From positions 186,001 to 250,000 of the forward strand of contig JBGUBD010000001.1 in the NCBI GenBank assembly GCA_041821185.1: 64,000 nucleotides of DNA, in the 5' to 3' direction. The translations under genes and the position numbers were made by a program. This document shows, in pieces, positions 1-9,037 of the stretch. This DNA comes from Phycisphaerales bacterium AB-hyl4. Lineage in GTDB: Bacteria; Planctomycetota; Phycisphaerae; Phycisphaerales; Phycisphaeraceae. Each line of letters begins with the position of its first letter. The first letter of the stretch is position 1. A model generated the notes under the pieces. The model saw nothing but the letters and a program-made list of their open reading frames with translations, did not search any database and was not told where the DNA came from.

Positions 1-75
1 CGCCCAACACTGACTGGGAAATCGGCACCGATCGAAAAGCCCCCTTAAACGGGGGATTTCCCGGTGTTGACGGCG
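1..75. other. Long imperfect hairpin at the window edge
   Basis: Bases 1-75 fold on themselves: 1-4 with 72-75, 5-10 with 64-69, 16-23 with 55-62 (eight continuous pairs) and CCCC 41-44 with GGGG 51-54. This is seen directly. It may be a terminator or structured 3' end of a gene left of the window, or a small structured RNA. There is no clean T-run on either side, so a simple intrinsic terminator is not shown. The next 230 bases up to the first gene hold no ORF that I can support, apart from a good ribosome binding site (GGGAGG at 295-300). Confidence 0.35.
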
Positions 76-305
76 ATTCGCGATCCTCGGCGAACCATGA
101 ATCGTAAAATACGCAAGGCCAAAGGCTGGGCCGTAGGGCCTATAGCCGGTATCATGAGTAATGTTCATCTAGTCTGAATCCACCCTGCGCGAGCGTCTGG
201 AAGCGAAAACGCTCGTCGCCTGCAATCTGGGTCGCCAGCGCGACACGGCACGGAAGCGTGGGTGCCCGACCGTTTCGTTTTTTTGTTCTGATACGGGAGG
301 CAAGC

Positions 306-1274
306 ATGTATCGAGGCATTTGGATTGCAACGCTGGCGATGACGGCCATGAGTTTCGTGGCAGCGCCGGCGGCGGCGCAACGTCTGTCCGAACGAATTGA
401 ACACGTCCGTCAGCAGCGGGCGCAAGAAGAGCGCGCGAATAACGAACGGGCCCAGGAGCAAGGCGTCGCGCAACGACTGCAAGGCGTGATCGACAACGCC
501 AACTTCGAAAACACCACAGCCCAGGAAGCAGTGCGGTGGTGGTCGGAGCAGACCGGCATTCCGGTGGTCGTCGACTGGGACGCCATGTTGATGGAAGGCG
601 TCGACGGCGACACGCGCATCACGATGAGCCTTCGACGCGTGCCGGCCAACCAGTTGCTCGTGGTGTTGCTCCGGATGGCGTCGCCGGACGTGGAGCTGAT
701 CGCCGAGGCCTCGCAGTGGTATGTCGAAATCATGACCCGCAGCCAGGCCAACCGTCGGCCGACGGTTCGCATCTACGACATCAACGACCTGCTGCACGTC
801 GTTCCCAACTTCAACAACGCGCCGCGGTTCGACCTCGAAAGCGCGCTTGACGCGGACCACGTCGGCGGCGGGCGTGGCGGCGGCGGCCGAGGCGGTGGTG
901 GCGGTGGTGGTCGCGGCGGCGGTGGCGGTGGCGGTGGTCTGTTCGGCGACACCGGCACGGACCGCGACGACACGGAGATCCCCTCCCGCCGGGAGCGCGC
1001 CGAGGAATTGATCGACATGATCCGCAATACGATCGCGCCGGAAATCTGGCTTGAGCATGGCGGCGAGTATGGCTCGATCCGCTACTACAACGGCCACCTG
1101 ATCGTCAGTGCCCCGAACTACGTGCATCAACAGATCGGCTCGCCGATCAACATGCGACCTCGGCCGACGGCCCGAGGCGGTTCGCGTACGCGAGCCGACA
1201 ACGAACGTCGATCCACCGCTCCGCTGCAGGGCGAACGACCTGCCCGATCGCGCGGCGTGGCCGGGCGTCAATGA
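306..1274 (+). CDS. Exported STN/secretin-N-like protein with Gly-rich linker
   Basis: A 322-residue protein. The ATG at 306 is chosen because GGGAGG ends 5 bases upstream and it opens directly into a signal peptide (hydrophobic ATLAMTAMSFVAAPAAAQ, cleavage after AAAQ). A 16-residue longer reading exists but lacks this logic. After a charged coiled segment (about 25-60) comes a domain at about 65-155 (ANFENTTAQEAVRWW, VVDWDAM, ITMSLRRVPANQLL, WYVEI) that matches the short N-terminal (STN) fold of secretins and TonB receptors. A Gly/Arg-rich linker (about 180-210) leads to a second small domain (EELIDMIRNTIAPEIW, LIVSAPNYVHQQIG) resembling a secretin N1/N3 repeat. There is no secretin barrel. 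Role unknown; possibly an accessory periplasmic protein for a secretin or pilus system. No neighbour supports an operon. Confidence 0.85.
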   Translation: MYRGIWIATLAMTAMSFVAAPAAAQRLSERIEHVRQQRAQEERANNERAQEQGVAQRLQGVIDNANFENTTAQEAVRWWSEQTGIPVVVDWDAMLMEGVDGDTRITMSLRRVPANQLLVVLLRMASPDVELIAEASQWYVEIMTRSQANRRPTVRIYDINDLLHVVPNFNNAPRFDLESALDADHVGGGRGGGGRGGGGGGGRGGGGGGGGLFGDTGTDRDDTEIPSRRERAEELIDMIRNTIAPEIWLEHGGEYGSIRYYNGHLIVSAPNYVHQQIGSPINMRPRPTARGGSRTRADNERRSTAPLQGERPARSRGVAGRQ

Positions 1275-1330
1275 CACGACCGCCGGTCAATGATGCACAG
1301 CGACTTTCCACACGACAACGCATCAACGAT

Positions 1331-1362
1331 AAAGCCCACGGATAGCCATCCGTGGGCTTTTT
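1331..1362. terminator. Intrinsic terminator, hairpin family A
   Basis: A perfect 13-bp stem (1331-1343 with 1348-1360, AAAGCCCACGGAT arm) and AGCC loop, followed by TTC and preceded by an A-run. It lies between the convergent STN gene and the ribulokinase gene and could stop transcription from both sides. It also belongs to the AAGCCCA hairpin family repeated through the window. Confidence 0.8.
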
Positions 1363-1411
1363 CATTCGTGAGCTTTGTTGTGCCCGTAACAGGCGACGCG
1401 TTTGCGTTGCA

Positions 1412-3058
1412 TCAACCCGGCGCGGCCGCGAGCGTGTCGGCCCACTGGCGATAACGGATGTACTGCTCGGTGTAGATGCGGGTCGCTTTGCGGTCGGGTT
1501 TGACGATGATCGGCTTGCGATCTTTACGCTTCGGGTCGGCCTCGGCCATCGCTTTGATCGCAGCACCGGGCGAGGCAAAGCCGCTGGCGGACTTGCCCGC
1601 CGCGAGCACGCCGAGAATCGCTGCCCCCAGCGCGGGCCCCTGGGTCGATGGGTGCACGGTGATCTGCCGCCCCATCACGTCGGCGTAGATCTGCACGAGC
1701 AGCGGGTTGTGATGCGGCAGGCCGCCCGTGGCGACGAGCTTGCGCACCGGCACGCCGCCCTCTTCGAGCAGATCGATGATCCATCGCACGCCGAAGGCCG
1801 ACGCTTCGAGCAACGCGCGATACATGTGCTCGGGCCCGTGGTTGAGTGTGAGGCCGAGAAACGCGCCTTTGAGTGAGCCGTCCATCAACGGCGTTCGGCA
1901 GCCGTTCATCCAATCAAGGCACAACACACCTTCCGCGCCGGGCGGCAGGTCGCGGGCTTTGCGGTCGAGCGCCTTGAACGACTTCTCGCCGACCGTACGA
2001 CGTAGCCAATCGAAGGCGTCGCCCACCGCGGCCTGTCCGGTTTCATAGCCGAAGTAGCCTGGCAGGATGCCGCCTTCGACCACGCCGGCGACGCCGGGCA
2101 CGAGGCGCTCTTCTTTGTTGTTGAGCATGTGGCAACTGCTCGTGCCCATGACCATGACAAACGTGCCCGCCTCGGAAACGCCCGCGCCGGGCACGCCGGC
2201 ATGCGCGTCGATCACGGCGGCGCTGACGGGTGTGCCCGCCTTCAGGCCGAGCTTGCGCGCCATGCGCGGCGTGAGTTCGCCCGCCTTCTCGCCAGGCGCG
2301 AGCAGTCGGCCGGGCATCTTGTCGCGTACGACATGCTCCAGCTTCGGGTGCAGCGCTTTGAAAAAGCCTGGCGATGGATAGCCGGTGTCGCTGTTCCACA
2401 TCGCCTTGTAGCCGGCCTGGCAGGTCGAACGAGGCAGGTCTTTCGCTTCGCTGCCGACCAGTTGCCAGACATACCAGTCGCCCGCTTCCAACCAGACGTC
2501 AGCCGCGTCATATACCGCCGGCGCTTCTTCGAGTGTTTCGAGCACTTTGGGGAAGAACCACTCGAGGCCGATGATCCCGCCGTAGCGGTCGAGCCAGGGC
2601 TCTTTGCGCTGGCGGGCGAGTTCGTTGAACCGCAGGGTCTGCGACTTCGCGCCGTGATGCTTCCACAGCTTCGGCCAGGCGAACATATGTTTGCGGAATG
2701 ACTGGAACGTGCACAACGGCGTCCCGTCGCGCAGCGTCGGCAGCATGGTGCAACTGGTGAAGTCCACGCCGACGCCGATGACCTGTTCACCATCGGCGCG
2801 GGCCTGCTTGAGCGCCCGCTTCACCGCTCGGCCGGACGCGTCGAGCCAGTCCTGCGGATGTTGAAAGGCGAAGTCCGGCGGCAGCTTCGTGCGCGTGCCG
2901 GGCAGCTTGTCGGTGATCTGGCCGTGCTTGTAACGCTCGGCGGCCGAGCCATGCTCCACGCCATCCAGCGTCACAAGCAACGCCCGGACCGATTCAGTGC
3001 CGAAGTCCAGCCCGAGTGCCAGCGGCAACTTTGTTGAACGTGATCGGGAGCGAGGCAT
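1412..3058 (-). CDS. araB: Ribulokinase-like FGGY carbohydrate kinase
   Basis: A 548-residue FGGY-family sugar kinase. The N-terminal phosphate-binding segment LGLDFGTESVRALL (about 14-27) and the C-terminal ATP-binding GGLPHHNPLLVQIYADVMG with a following GPALGAAILG are the family signatures. AVIDAHAGVPGAG and MGTSSCHML in the middle match ribulokinase (AraB) rather than xylulokinase or glycerol kinase. It would phosphorylate L-ribulose (or a related ketopentose/polyol) with ATP in the cytoplasm. No arabinose isomerase or epimerase lies nearby, so the physiological substrate is open. The start follows the upstream lipoprotein gene by 5 bases, so the two are co-transcribed. The length fits AraB (about 550). 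Confidence 0.88.
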   Translation of the reverse strand: MPRSRSRSTKLPLALGLDFGTESVRALLVTLDGVEHGSAAERYKHGQITDKLPGTRTKLPPDFAFQHPQDWLDASGRAVKRALKQARADGEQVIGVGVDFTSCTMLPTLRDGTPLCTFQSFRKHMFAWPKLWKHHGAKSQTLRFNELARQRKEPWLDRYGGIIGLEWFFPKVLETLEEAPAVYDAADVWLEAGDWYVWQLVGSEAKDLPRSTCQAGYKAMWNSDTGYPSPGFFKALHPKLEHVVRDKMPGRLLAPGEKAGELTPRMARKLGLKAGTPVSAAVIDAHAGVPGAGVSEAGTFVMVMGTSSCHMLNNKEERLVPGVAGVVEGGILPGYFGYETGQAAVGDAFDWLRRTVGEKSFKALDRKARDLPPGAEGVLCLDWMNGCRTPLMDGSLKGAFLGLTLNHGPEHMYRALLEASAFGVRWIIDLLEEGGVPVRKLVATGGLPHHNPLLVQIYADVMGRQITVHPSTQGPALGAAILGVLAAGKSASGFASPGAAIKAMAEADPKRKDRKPIIVKPDRKATRIYTEQYIRYRQWADTLAAAPG

Positions 3059-3063
3059 GTGGT

Positions 3064-3657
3064 TTACTCGTCGGCCGTGCCGTCGGCGGCCTCGGCCATC
3101 GCCGCTTCGATCGAGTCGTCGTCGTCCTCAGGCGAGCCTTCATCTTCCGTGTCCGCCTCTACGTCATCCGCATCCGGCTCGGCCGACTCGTTGACGTCAA
3201 ATTCCACGGCGTCCTCGTCGACCGCCTCGGGGATCGCTTCGGGCTCGGGCGATCGGGCACGTCGGCGGGGCTCGTCGTAGTCCACATTGATACGAATCGC
3301 GCGACTTTCAAGCTCGACGCGCCCGCCGCCGACGCGTCGGCTGGAGAACTCGGCCATCGAGCCGCTTTCCATCTGGTGCAGCTTCCAGTTCATGTGCGTC
3401 GCCGGCCGACCGCTGACGCGCATCGCCCCGACTTCGCCACTGTTGGCCAGGTCGAGCGTCAGGCGATGGTTCGGCGGGATGTCATACGCCCAGAGTGCCT
3501 CGCCATCGGCCGCATCAATGACCGCCACACTCGTCGGCCGATCTTCCGTGCTCTGAAACACGTGGCGGTCCCATGAGGCGCAACCGCCAGCAGAAGTGAC
3601 CAGCAGCAGGGCGAGCCCCAACATCATCGGCATCGCAAAGCGTTCGCGAACGTGCAT
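3064..3657 (-). CDS. Small lipoprotein with acidic C-terminus
   Basis: A 197-residue predicted lipoprotein: an h-region (MLGLALLLVTSAGG) followed by a Cys lipobox at about residue 26 (SAGGCAS). The mature part starts with a WDRHVFQSTEDRPTSVAVID segment that reads like a beta-sandwich, then a conserved-looking GHMNW-type region. The last about 60 residues are almost all Asp, Glu and Ala and should be disordered. An A/G-rich ribosome binding site (AAAGG) lies upstream of the ATG at 3657. An internal Met at residue 9 is an alternative start. The gene ends 5 bases before ribulokinase, so they form an operon, but nothing in the sequence ties this protein to sugar uptake. Function unknown. Confidence 0.8.
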   Translation of the reverse strand: MHVRERFAMPMMLGLALLLVTSAGGCASWDRHVFQSTEDRPTSVAVIDAADGEALWAYDIPPNHRLTLDLANSGEVGAMRVSGRPATHMNWKLHQMESGSMAEFSSRRVGGGRVELESRAIRINVDYDEPRRRARSPEPEAIPEAVDEDAVEFDVNESAEPDADDVEADTEDEGSPEDDDDSIEAAMAEAADGTADE

Positions 3658-4389
3658 GTCATCGACCTTTCAATAACTACCGACTCACCCGGCTTCAACC
3701 GGCGCGGATCGGATCAGGCTATACCATAAACCCTGTCGCTCCATCGGGCCAGCCCCGGTATCGAAGCGGCAGGGCCGACGCAGCTAATCGCTCATTACGC
3801 CAAGACGCAGAGACGCCAAGACGCCAGAAAGAAAGGCAAGCCACGAAGGCACGAAGGGGATGAAGGGGGAAAAAGAATTAGAAGGAAGGGGCGTATGACT
3901 GGGAGGGGCGGGTGTTTCGGAACAGATTCACGCTTCCCTGCCTTGCCAAAAAAACCTCTGCCTTTCTTCGTGTTTTCTTCGTGTCTTCGTGTCTTCGTGT
4001 CTTCGTGTCTTCGTGTCTTCGTGGCAAGAACGATCTGCTGTCCTTGGCGTCTTGGCGTCTTGGCGTTAAAAATCGAACGACTAAATCAGATGCGATGGCC
4101 CTGGTCGATACAAGCGGCCGATGGGCCGCCGGGCGGATTGCCTGCCGCGCGAAGTAGGGATTCCCGTAACCGCTTTATCGGGCTTTGCTGGATTGACATC
4201 GACCGGCCGGTTTACCTCCGGAACCGTTTGACACTGCCATGGCCACGACTTAGGCTCGCCCGGTCGCCGCGGGCTTGCCGGCCGCCCGTGCCGACTGGCA
4301 GTCAAGTTACAGCCGATTCGCGGCCCGAGCCGATTTACATTCAAGGTCTTTACCTGCAACGACGCAACTACATAGAAGGTGGTAAATAG
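3658..4389. repeat. Gene-free region with inverted pair of tandem micro-repeats
   Basis: This gap of about 730 bases holds no supportable gene. Left arm 3796-3859 is built of ACGCCAAGACGCC and CACGAAGG units. Right arm 3961-4067 is its inverse: about five tandem copies of the 8-mer GTCTTCGT (about 3981-4023), then GGCAAGAACG, then TTGGCGTC units. The two arms are complementary in the same order, so the pair is a large imperfect inverted repeat with a spacer of about 100 bases. Related inverted arms occur at 54447-54634. The autotransporter's ribosome binding site (GAAGGTGG) ends the region. Confidence 0.75.
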
Positions 4390-7335
4390 ATGGGACGTCT
4401 GCAAGCATCGGTATGGATGTCAGCGGTGGCAGTGACATGGGCGCTCGCGGCCGGGCCGAGCTTCGCGGCGACAATCACCTGGACCGGCGACGGCGGCGGC
4501 GACCCCAGCTGGAACAACGCCGGCAACTGGGACGACTCCTCACCGCCGCAGCCCGGCGACGACCTCGTCTTCGCCGGCCAGGATCAACTCAGCGCGTTTA
4601 ACAACCTCGGCGACGGCATCAGCTACGGCGGCATCACCTTCAACAGCACCGCCGGCGCGTTCACCCTCGCGGGCGACGACATCGTCATCGCCGCCGGCGG
4701 CTCGCTGGTTAACCAGTCCAGCAGCACGCAGAACATCGCCCTGGACATCGAAGCCGCGGGCAACCTCAACCTCAACGCCAACGCCGGCAACCTGCAGGTC
4801 CTCGGCAACGTCGCGATCAGCGACGCCGCCAGCACGCTGACCGTCCTCGGCGGCTCCAACACACGCTTCGGCGGACAAGTCACCGGCGACGGCGCACTCG
4901 CCTTCCAGGGCGGAGGCCAACTCACCCTCACCCGGGCCAACACCTACTCCGGCGGCACGACCATCGACGGCGGCAACGTCCTCATCGAAAACCACCAGGC
5001 CTTCGGCACGGGCGACGTCAGCGTCACCGGCAACAGCTTCCTCGCCGCAAACGCCGAGCTCGACAACGCCATCGCCAACGACTTCAACATCAGCAGCGGC
5101 GTCACCCTCACCCTCGGCGGCGATGAGCAGATGAGCTTCGCAGGCAACCTCTCCGGCGAAGGCAATATCCTCAAAACCGACGACGCGTTCGTCATTCTCG
5201 TCGGCGACGACAGCACCGACTTCACCGGCACGCTCACCATCGAAGACGGCGTAATCGCGCTGGCGACCCCGCTCGGCGGCGATGTCGTGCTCAACGACGG
5301 CGAACTGCAGATCTTCGCAGACGACGTCGTCGCAGCGGACCAGGACCTCACCCTCGCAGGCGGCACGCTAGTCGTCGGCGGCAACCACGCGCTCGACGCG
5401 AACGTGCAACTGACCGGCGACATCAATGTGCTCGGCGGCGAGTTCGTCACGCTCGAATTCGGCGGGCCCTTCCAGGTGCAAGGCGACCGCACGCTCGACA
5501 TCGCAGCCGACACCCGCCTCCTGCTGGACAACCTCACCAGCGACACCGCCGGCCGAACGCTCACCATGGTCGGCAACGGTTGGCTGGAAATCGCCGACGA
5601 CGGCAGCAACTTCAACGGCGACGTCCTCATGAACGCCGGCACCCTCGCCGTCGGAGGCGACCTCAACGCCAACATCACCGTCAACGACGGCGCTCAGCTT
5701 CAAGGCAACGGCTCGATCGTCGGCAACGTTCGAATCAACACCGGCGGCAGCCACGCCGCGGGCCAGTCCATCGAAGGCAACTACACCCTCGTCTCCGGCG
5801 GACAACTGAGCATCAGCTACAACGTCGTCAACGGCGAGATCAACGCCACCAGCCTCGACATCGACGGCCAGGCCACCCTCGAACAGAACAGCACCGTCGC
5901 CATCTCCGGCCAGGGCACGATCGCCGTCGGCGACAGCATCGTCGCCATCACCACCACCGACGGCATCACCGACTTCGGCGCGCTGCTCGACGCCCAGTCC
6001 AGCTTCCTCGTCTGGTCTTCCGCCGTCGTCGGCAACAACTATGTCCTCACCGCCCTGCAAGGCTCGCTGTTCGTCGACGACGCCGTCGGCCGTAACAACC
6101 GAGCCGTGGCGACCGCGCTTGATCGGATGGCCCTGACCGGCATCAACGACTCGCAGCAAGCGATGCTCGAAGAGCTTGAGCAGCTGCTCGAAACCGACAA
6201 CGCCGCGTACAACCGCGCCCTTCGGCAGCTTGCCCCCGAGCAGGTGCAGGCCATGCCCACCACGATCGTGCAGGTCGCTCGCAACATGCAGCAGACCTTC
6301 AGCACGCGCATGGGCCAACAGCGCCTCGGCATCGTCGCCGCGCCGGGCAGCAGCTCGCCCAACGCCTCGCCCACGTTCGCCGGCGTGGGCGGCCTCTCGC
6401 TGGCCAGCGCCGAGCTGAGCCCCACCATGCTCGCGCACGCGATCAGCGCTGCCCAGCCCGGCCAGCCACGCGTCGACCCCCGCCTCCAGACCCGCGACTT
6501 CGTGCATGACTGGCATGTCGACGTGCAGACGTTCGGCCTCTACCGCAGCCAGGATCGCTCGGGCGAACAGCTCGGCTACACCGCCCACACCGGCGGCTTC
6601 CTCGTCTCCGCTGACCGCAGCATCACCCCCAACTGGCGCGTCGGCATGAACGCCGGCTACGCCCACTCCAACTTCGACTTCCGCGACAACCGCGGCGCAG
6701 GCTACACCGACCACTTCCGCGCCGGCCCCTACGCCAGCTACAACCGCGGCGACTGGTTCGTCGACACCGCACTCAGCGCCGGCTACCACCGCAACAGCCT
6801 CAGCCGACGCGTCAACGTCGGACAGTTCGAGGCCGGCGCCAGTGCCGACAGCCAGGACTTCGACGTCGCCGCATACCTCGGTGCAGGCTACGACTTCCAA
6901 CTGCCCTATGGCGTTACCCTCACCCCCTTCGCCGCCCTCGATTACCTCTTCTACATGCAAGGCAGCTTCAACGAGTCCGGCGCGGGCCCGGCCAACCTTG
7001 AAGTCGACCGCACGACCACCAACTCGCTGAACACCACATTCGGCGCGCGAGCGTTCCACGTTATCCCCGTCGGCAACGCGGTCGTCGTGCCCGAACTCAC
7101 CCTCGGCTATCGCTACGCCCTCTTTGACGAACACGAAACCACCGCCCGCTTCGCCGGCACGCCCACCAGCTTCACGGTCACCAACGACCTCGACAGCAAG
7201 CACACCGCCCTCCTCGGCGCAGGCGCGTCCGCCCTCATCGGCGAAACCATCTCCATCTACGGAAAGCTCCAAAGCGAGCTCGGCTCGAACAACACCAACC
7301 ACCTGCTCAGCCTCGGCATGCAGTTCCGGTTCTAA
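4390..7335 (+). CDS. Autotransporter (type V secretion) protein
   Basis: A 981-residue exported protein. A signal peptide (VAVTWALAAGPSFAA) ends near residue 27. Next comes ITWTGDGGGDPSWNNAGNWDD, the usual opening of autotransporter passengers. A long Gly/Asn/Asp-rich beta-helix passenger (about 60-560) contains the autotransporter-associated repeat LTLTRANTYSGGTTIDGG. A helical linker (about 580-650) precedes a C-terminal 12-strand barrel of about 270 residues (FVHDWHVDVQTFGLYRSQ onwards) that ends LLSLGMQFRF with the terminal aromatic typical of outer-membrane barrels. The start is supported by GAAGGTGG upstream. The passenger would be displayed or released at the cell surface; its binding target cannot be read from sequence. 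Transcribed alone, with a strong terminator behind it. Confidence 0.93.
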   Translation: MGRLQASVWMSAVAVTWALAAGPSFAATITWTGDGGGDPSWNNAGNWDDSSPPQPGDDLVFAGQDQLSAFNNLGDGISYGGITFNSTAGAFTLAGDDIVIAAGGSLVNQSSSTQNIALDIEAAGNLNLNANAGNLQVLGNVAISDAASTLTVLGGSNTRFGGQVTGDGALAFQGGGQLTLTRANTYSGGTTIDGGNVLIENHQAFGTGDVSVTGNSFLAANAELDNAIANDFNISSGVTLTLGGDEQMSFAGNLSGEGNILKTDDAFVILVGDDSTDFTGTLTIEDGVIALATPLGGDVVLNDGELQIFADDVVAADQDLTLAGGTLVVGGNHALDANVQLTGDINVLGGEFVTLEFGGPFQVQGDRTLDIAADTRLLLDNLTSDTAGRTLTMVGNGWLEIADDGSNFNGDVLMNAGTLAVGGDLNANITVNDGAQLQGNGSIVGNVRINTGGSHAAGQSIEGNYTLVSGGQLSISYNVVNGEINATSLDIDGQATLEQNSTVAISGQGTIAVGDSIVAITTTDGITDFGALLDAQSSFLVWSSAVVGNNYVLTALQGSLFVDDAVGRNNRAVATALDRMALTGINDSQQAMLEELEQLLETDNAAYNRALRQLAPEQVQAMPTTIVQVARNMQQTFSTRMGQQRLGIVAAPGSSSPNASPTFAGVGGLSLASAELSPTMLAHAISAAQPGQPRVDPRLQTRDFVHDWHVDVQTFGLYRSQDRSGEQLGYTAHTGGFLVSADRSITPNWRVGMNAGYAHSNFDFRDNRGAGYTDHFRAGPYASYNRGDWFVDTALSAGYHRNSLSRRVNVGQFEAGASADSQDFDVAAYLGAGYDFQLPYGVTLTPFAALDYLFYMQGSFNESGAGPANLEVDRTTTNSLNTTFGARAFHVIPVGNAVVVPELTLGYRYALFDEHETTARFAGTPTSFTVTNDLDSKHTALLGAGASALIGETISIYGKLQSELGSNNTNHLLSLGMQFRF

Positions 7336-7377
7336 CGCAGATATGATCCAACCGTCGCAGCCAACTTGAACCCCCTC

Positions 7378-7448
7378 GTTTAGCCCCCGCGCCCACGCGG
7401 GGGCTTTTTTATGTGGAGCGCGCCCCGCCGTAGGCGGCGGGGCTAAAC
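7378..7448. repeat. REPIN-like element, family C, complete copy
   Basis: Terminal inverted repeats GTTTAGCC (7378-7385) and GGCTAAAC (7441-7448) enclose two hairpins: 7382-7391 with 7396-7405, and a second CCCCGCCG/CGGCGGGG hairpin at 7424-7441. The first hairpin plus T-run doubles as the terminator of the autotransporter gene. Related copies lie at 25623, 29893, 39671 and 50131. Confidence 0.7.
7382..7410 (+). terminator. Intrinsic terminator of the autotransporter gene
   Basis: A ten-base-pair stem AGCCCCCGCG (7382-7391) with CGCGGGGGCT (7396-7405), a CCCA loop and six T residues from 7405. It lies 46 bases after the stop codon and is part of the larger family C repeat. Confidence 0.85.
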
Positions 7449-7496
7449 GCGAACACGCTCAAGTATGCGCCGCGCCTGACACGCGGCTGACGAAAC

Positions 7497-8903
7497 TCAA
7501 CGCATCACCAGCAACAGGATCATCGTTGCTCCGAAGTTGTGCACCGCGTGCGCCGCGATCGGCCCGATCAGGCTCCCTCGCCATTCGCGGATCATCGACA
7601 GCACCACCGCCACCGCGGTCAGCACCGGGATGCCCGCGATGCCCTGCGGGTGAATCGCCGCAAAAATCACCCCCACCACCAGCCCCGACACGACCGCGTT
7701 CCACCGCCGACGCATGTGGTGGTAAAACGCTCCACGGAAGATCGCCTCTTCCACCACCGGCGCCCACACCACAGCCAGCAGCAGCACCAGCACCAGTTCC
7801 ATCGTCCCGCCGGTAAAAAGCTCTTCCGCCACCGGATGATCCGCGTCTTCCGCCAGCCAGCCTGACAGCAGCACCGTCATCGCCAGCCCCAGCGCGATGA
7901 TCGGCAGGCCGGCCACATACCCCACCAGCCCGCTGCCCACCTCCCGCCACACGCCCGCGCCCTGCTGCCACCCCATCCCATTGCACCATCGCCGCCAGCT
8001 CACCCCGCGCACCAACGGCCAGAACATCGCCAGCGGCACGAGCACATACAGCAGCGGCGACATCGGCACGCCGATCATCGCCTCACCCAGCCCCAGCCCC
8101 ACTGACAGCACCAGCATCAGCAACAGGAACAACGCCGCCGCTTCAAGGAACGGCCCCGTCGGCCCGCGCACCGGCCGATACCGCATCCGCAGCCGACCGT
8201 CCGCCCACAGCACCACCGCCAGAATCAACAACCCCAGCCCCACCAGCACCGCAACCACCAGCCCCACCAGCACGCCCACCGCCGCCAGCACCGTCCGCGT
8301 CGCCTCGCCCAACACCGACTCGCGGAAGCTCGGCGAAGCCTCCCGCGTGGCCGGGTCATGACTCAACGCCAGTCGGCCAAACCACCCCTGCCCGGCCAGC
8401 AGCATTGCCCGGTCCTCGTCGGTCAGGTCCATCGTCGGCTCGCCGAGCACCGCCGCCTCGTAGATCGCGTGCAACGTCTGCGCATCCCGCCATGACGTCT
8501 GCACCATGTCCCCGATGTCTGTCTCCCCCTCCGCCGCATCCATCGCCGCCAGCACCGCCGCCAGCCGCTCGCGTGCCGGCTCGGGCCCGTCCAGTTCCGC
8601 CTCCAGAATCACCACACGCAGATGCGCGCCCGGCGAAAAAGCCGACGCCTCAAACTCCTCCAGCATCGACCGTGTCGTCTGCTCCACATCCACGCCGGCC
8701 TGCTCGCCCAACTGGTTGATGCCCACGATCAACCGACCGGAGAACGTCTGATCCATCGTCGGCCCGGCATCGATCGCCATGCTCGGCTCGGGATCGCCGA
8801 CCCGTTGCAGCAGCATCATCACCACGACACACACCAGCATCACCACCCACGCAGCGGCAATCGCCCCCCCGCCACGCCTCGTCCCACCATCCGCTGCGTT
8901 CAT
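7497..8903 (-). CDS. CPBP-family intramembrane metalloprotease
   Basis: A 468-residue multi-pass membrane protein. The ATG at 8903 is preferred (GAGAGGG just upstream) over a reading 21 residues longer. The first membrane helix (IAAAWVVMLVCVVVMML) is followed by an extracytoplasmic domain of about 150 residues, then at least six more helices. The C-terminal third carries the three CPBP/Abi motifs: PVVEEAIFRGAFYHH (EExxxR), FAAIH, and HAVHNFGA. These form the glutamate/histidine metal site of Rce1-type proteases. Family members process prenylated or bacteriocin-related substrates or act in membrane stress; the substrate here is unknown. The N-terminal extracytoplasmic domain is not part of the minimal family and may be lineage-specific. 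Monocistronic, divergent from purQ. Confidence 0.88.
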   Translation of the reverse strand: MNAADGGTRRGGGAIAAAWVVMLVCVVVMMLLQRVGDPEPSMAIDAGPTMDQTFSGRLIVGINQLGEQAGVDVEQTTRSMLEEFEASAFSPGAHLRVVILEAELDGPEPARERLAAVLAAMDAAEGETDIGDMVQTSWRDAQTLHAIYEAAVLGEPTMDLTDEDRAMLLAGQGWFGRLALSHDPATREASPSFRESVLGEATRTVLAAVGVLVGLVVAVLVGLGLLILAVVLWADGRLRMRYRPVRGPTGPFLEAAALFLLLMLVLSVGLGLGEAMIGVPMSPLLYVLVPLAMFWPLVRGVSWRRWCNGMGWQQGAGVWREVGSGLVGYVAGLPIIALGLAMTVLLSGWLAEDADHPVAEELFTGGTMELVLVLLLAVVWAPVVEEAIFRGAFYHHMRRRWNAVVSGLVVGVIFAAIHPQGIAGIPVLTAVAVVLSMIREWRGSLIGPIAAHAVHNFGATMILLLVMR

Positions 8904-9037
8904 CTTGCGCCCTCTCAGTGAACGGCCCCAGTATCCCACCATCTGCCACAGCAACTGCCCCGTCAATCAAAAAACATAAACCGAAAATTCCCGATCCCCG
9001 CCCCCTATCATTCCGCGCCGCACCCAACTTGGCTATC

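Noticed and set aside
98..160. Possible cyclic-di-GMP-type riboswitch upstream of the first gene (ACGCAAGGCC and ATAGCCGG words)
   Set aside because: The two words recall the GEMM aptamer, but the closing GGTTACCG-type strand and the first stem are missing and the spacing is wrong. Not enough to call.
3981..4023. CRISPR-like short tandem array
   Set aside because: The units are 8 bases, contiguous and without unique spacers, and no cas gene is present.
5368..7302. Minus-strand open frame of 644 codons inside the autotransporter gene
   Set aside because: Shadow frame rich in Gly, Val, Ala, Glu and Asp. The plus frame has signal peptide, repeats and barrel.
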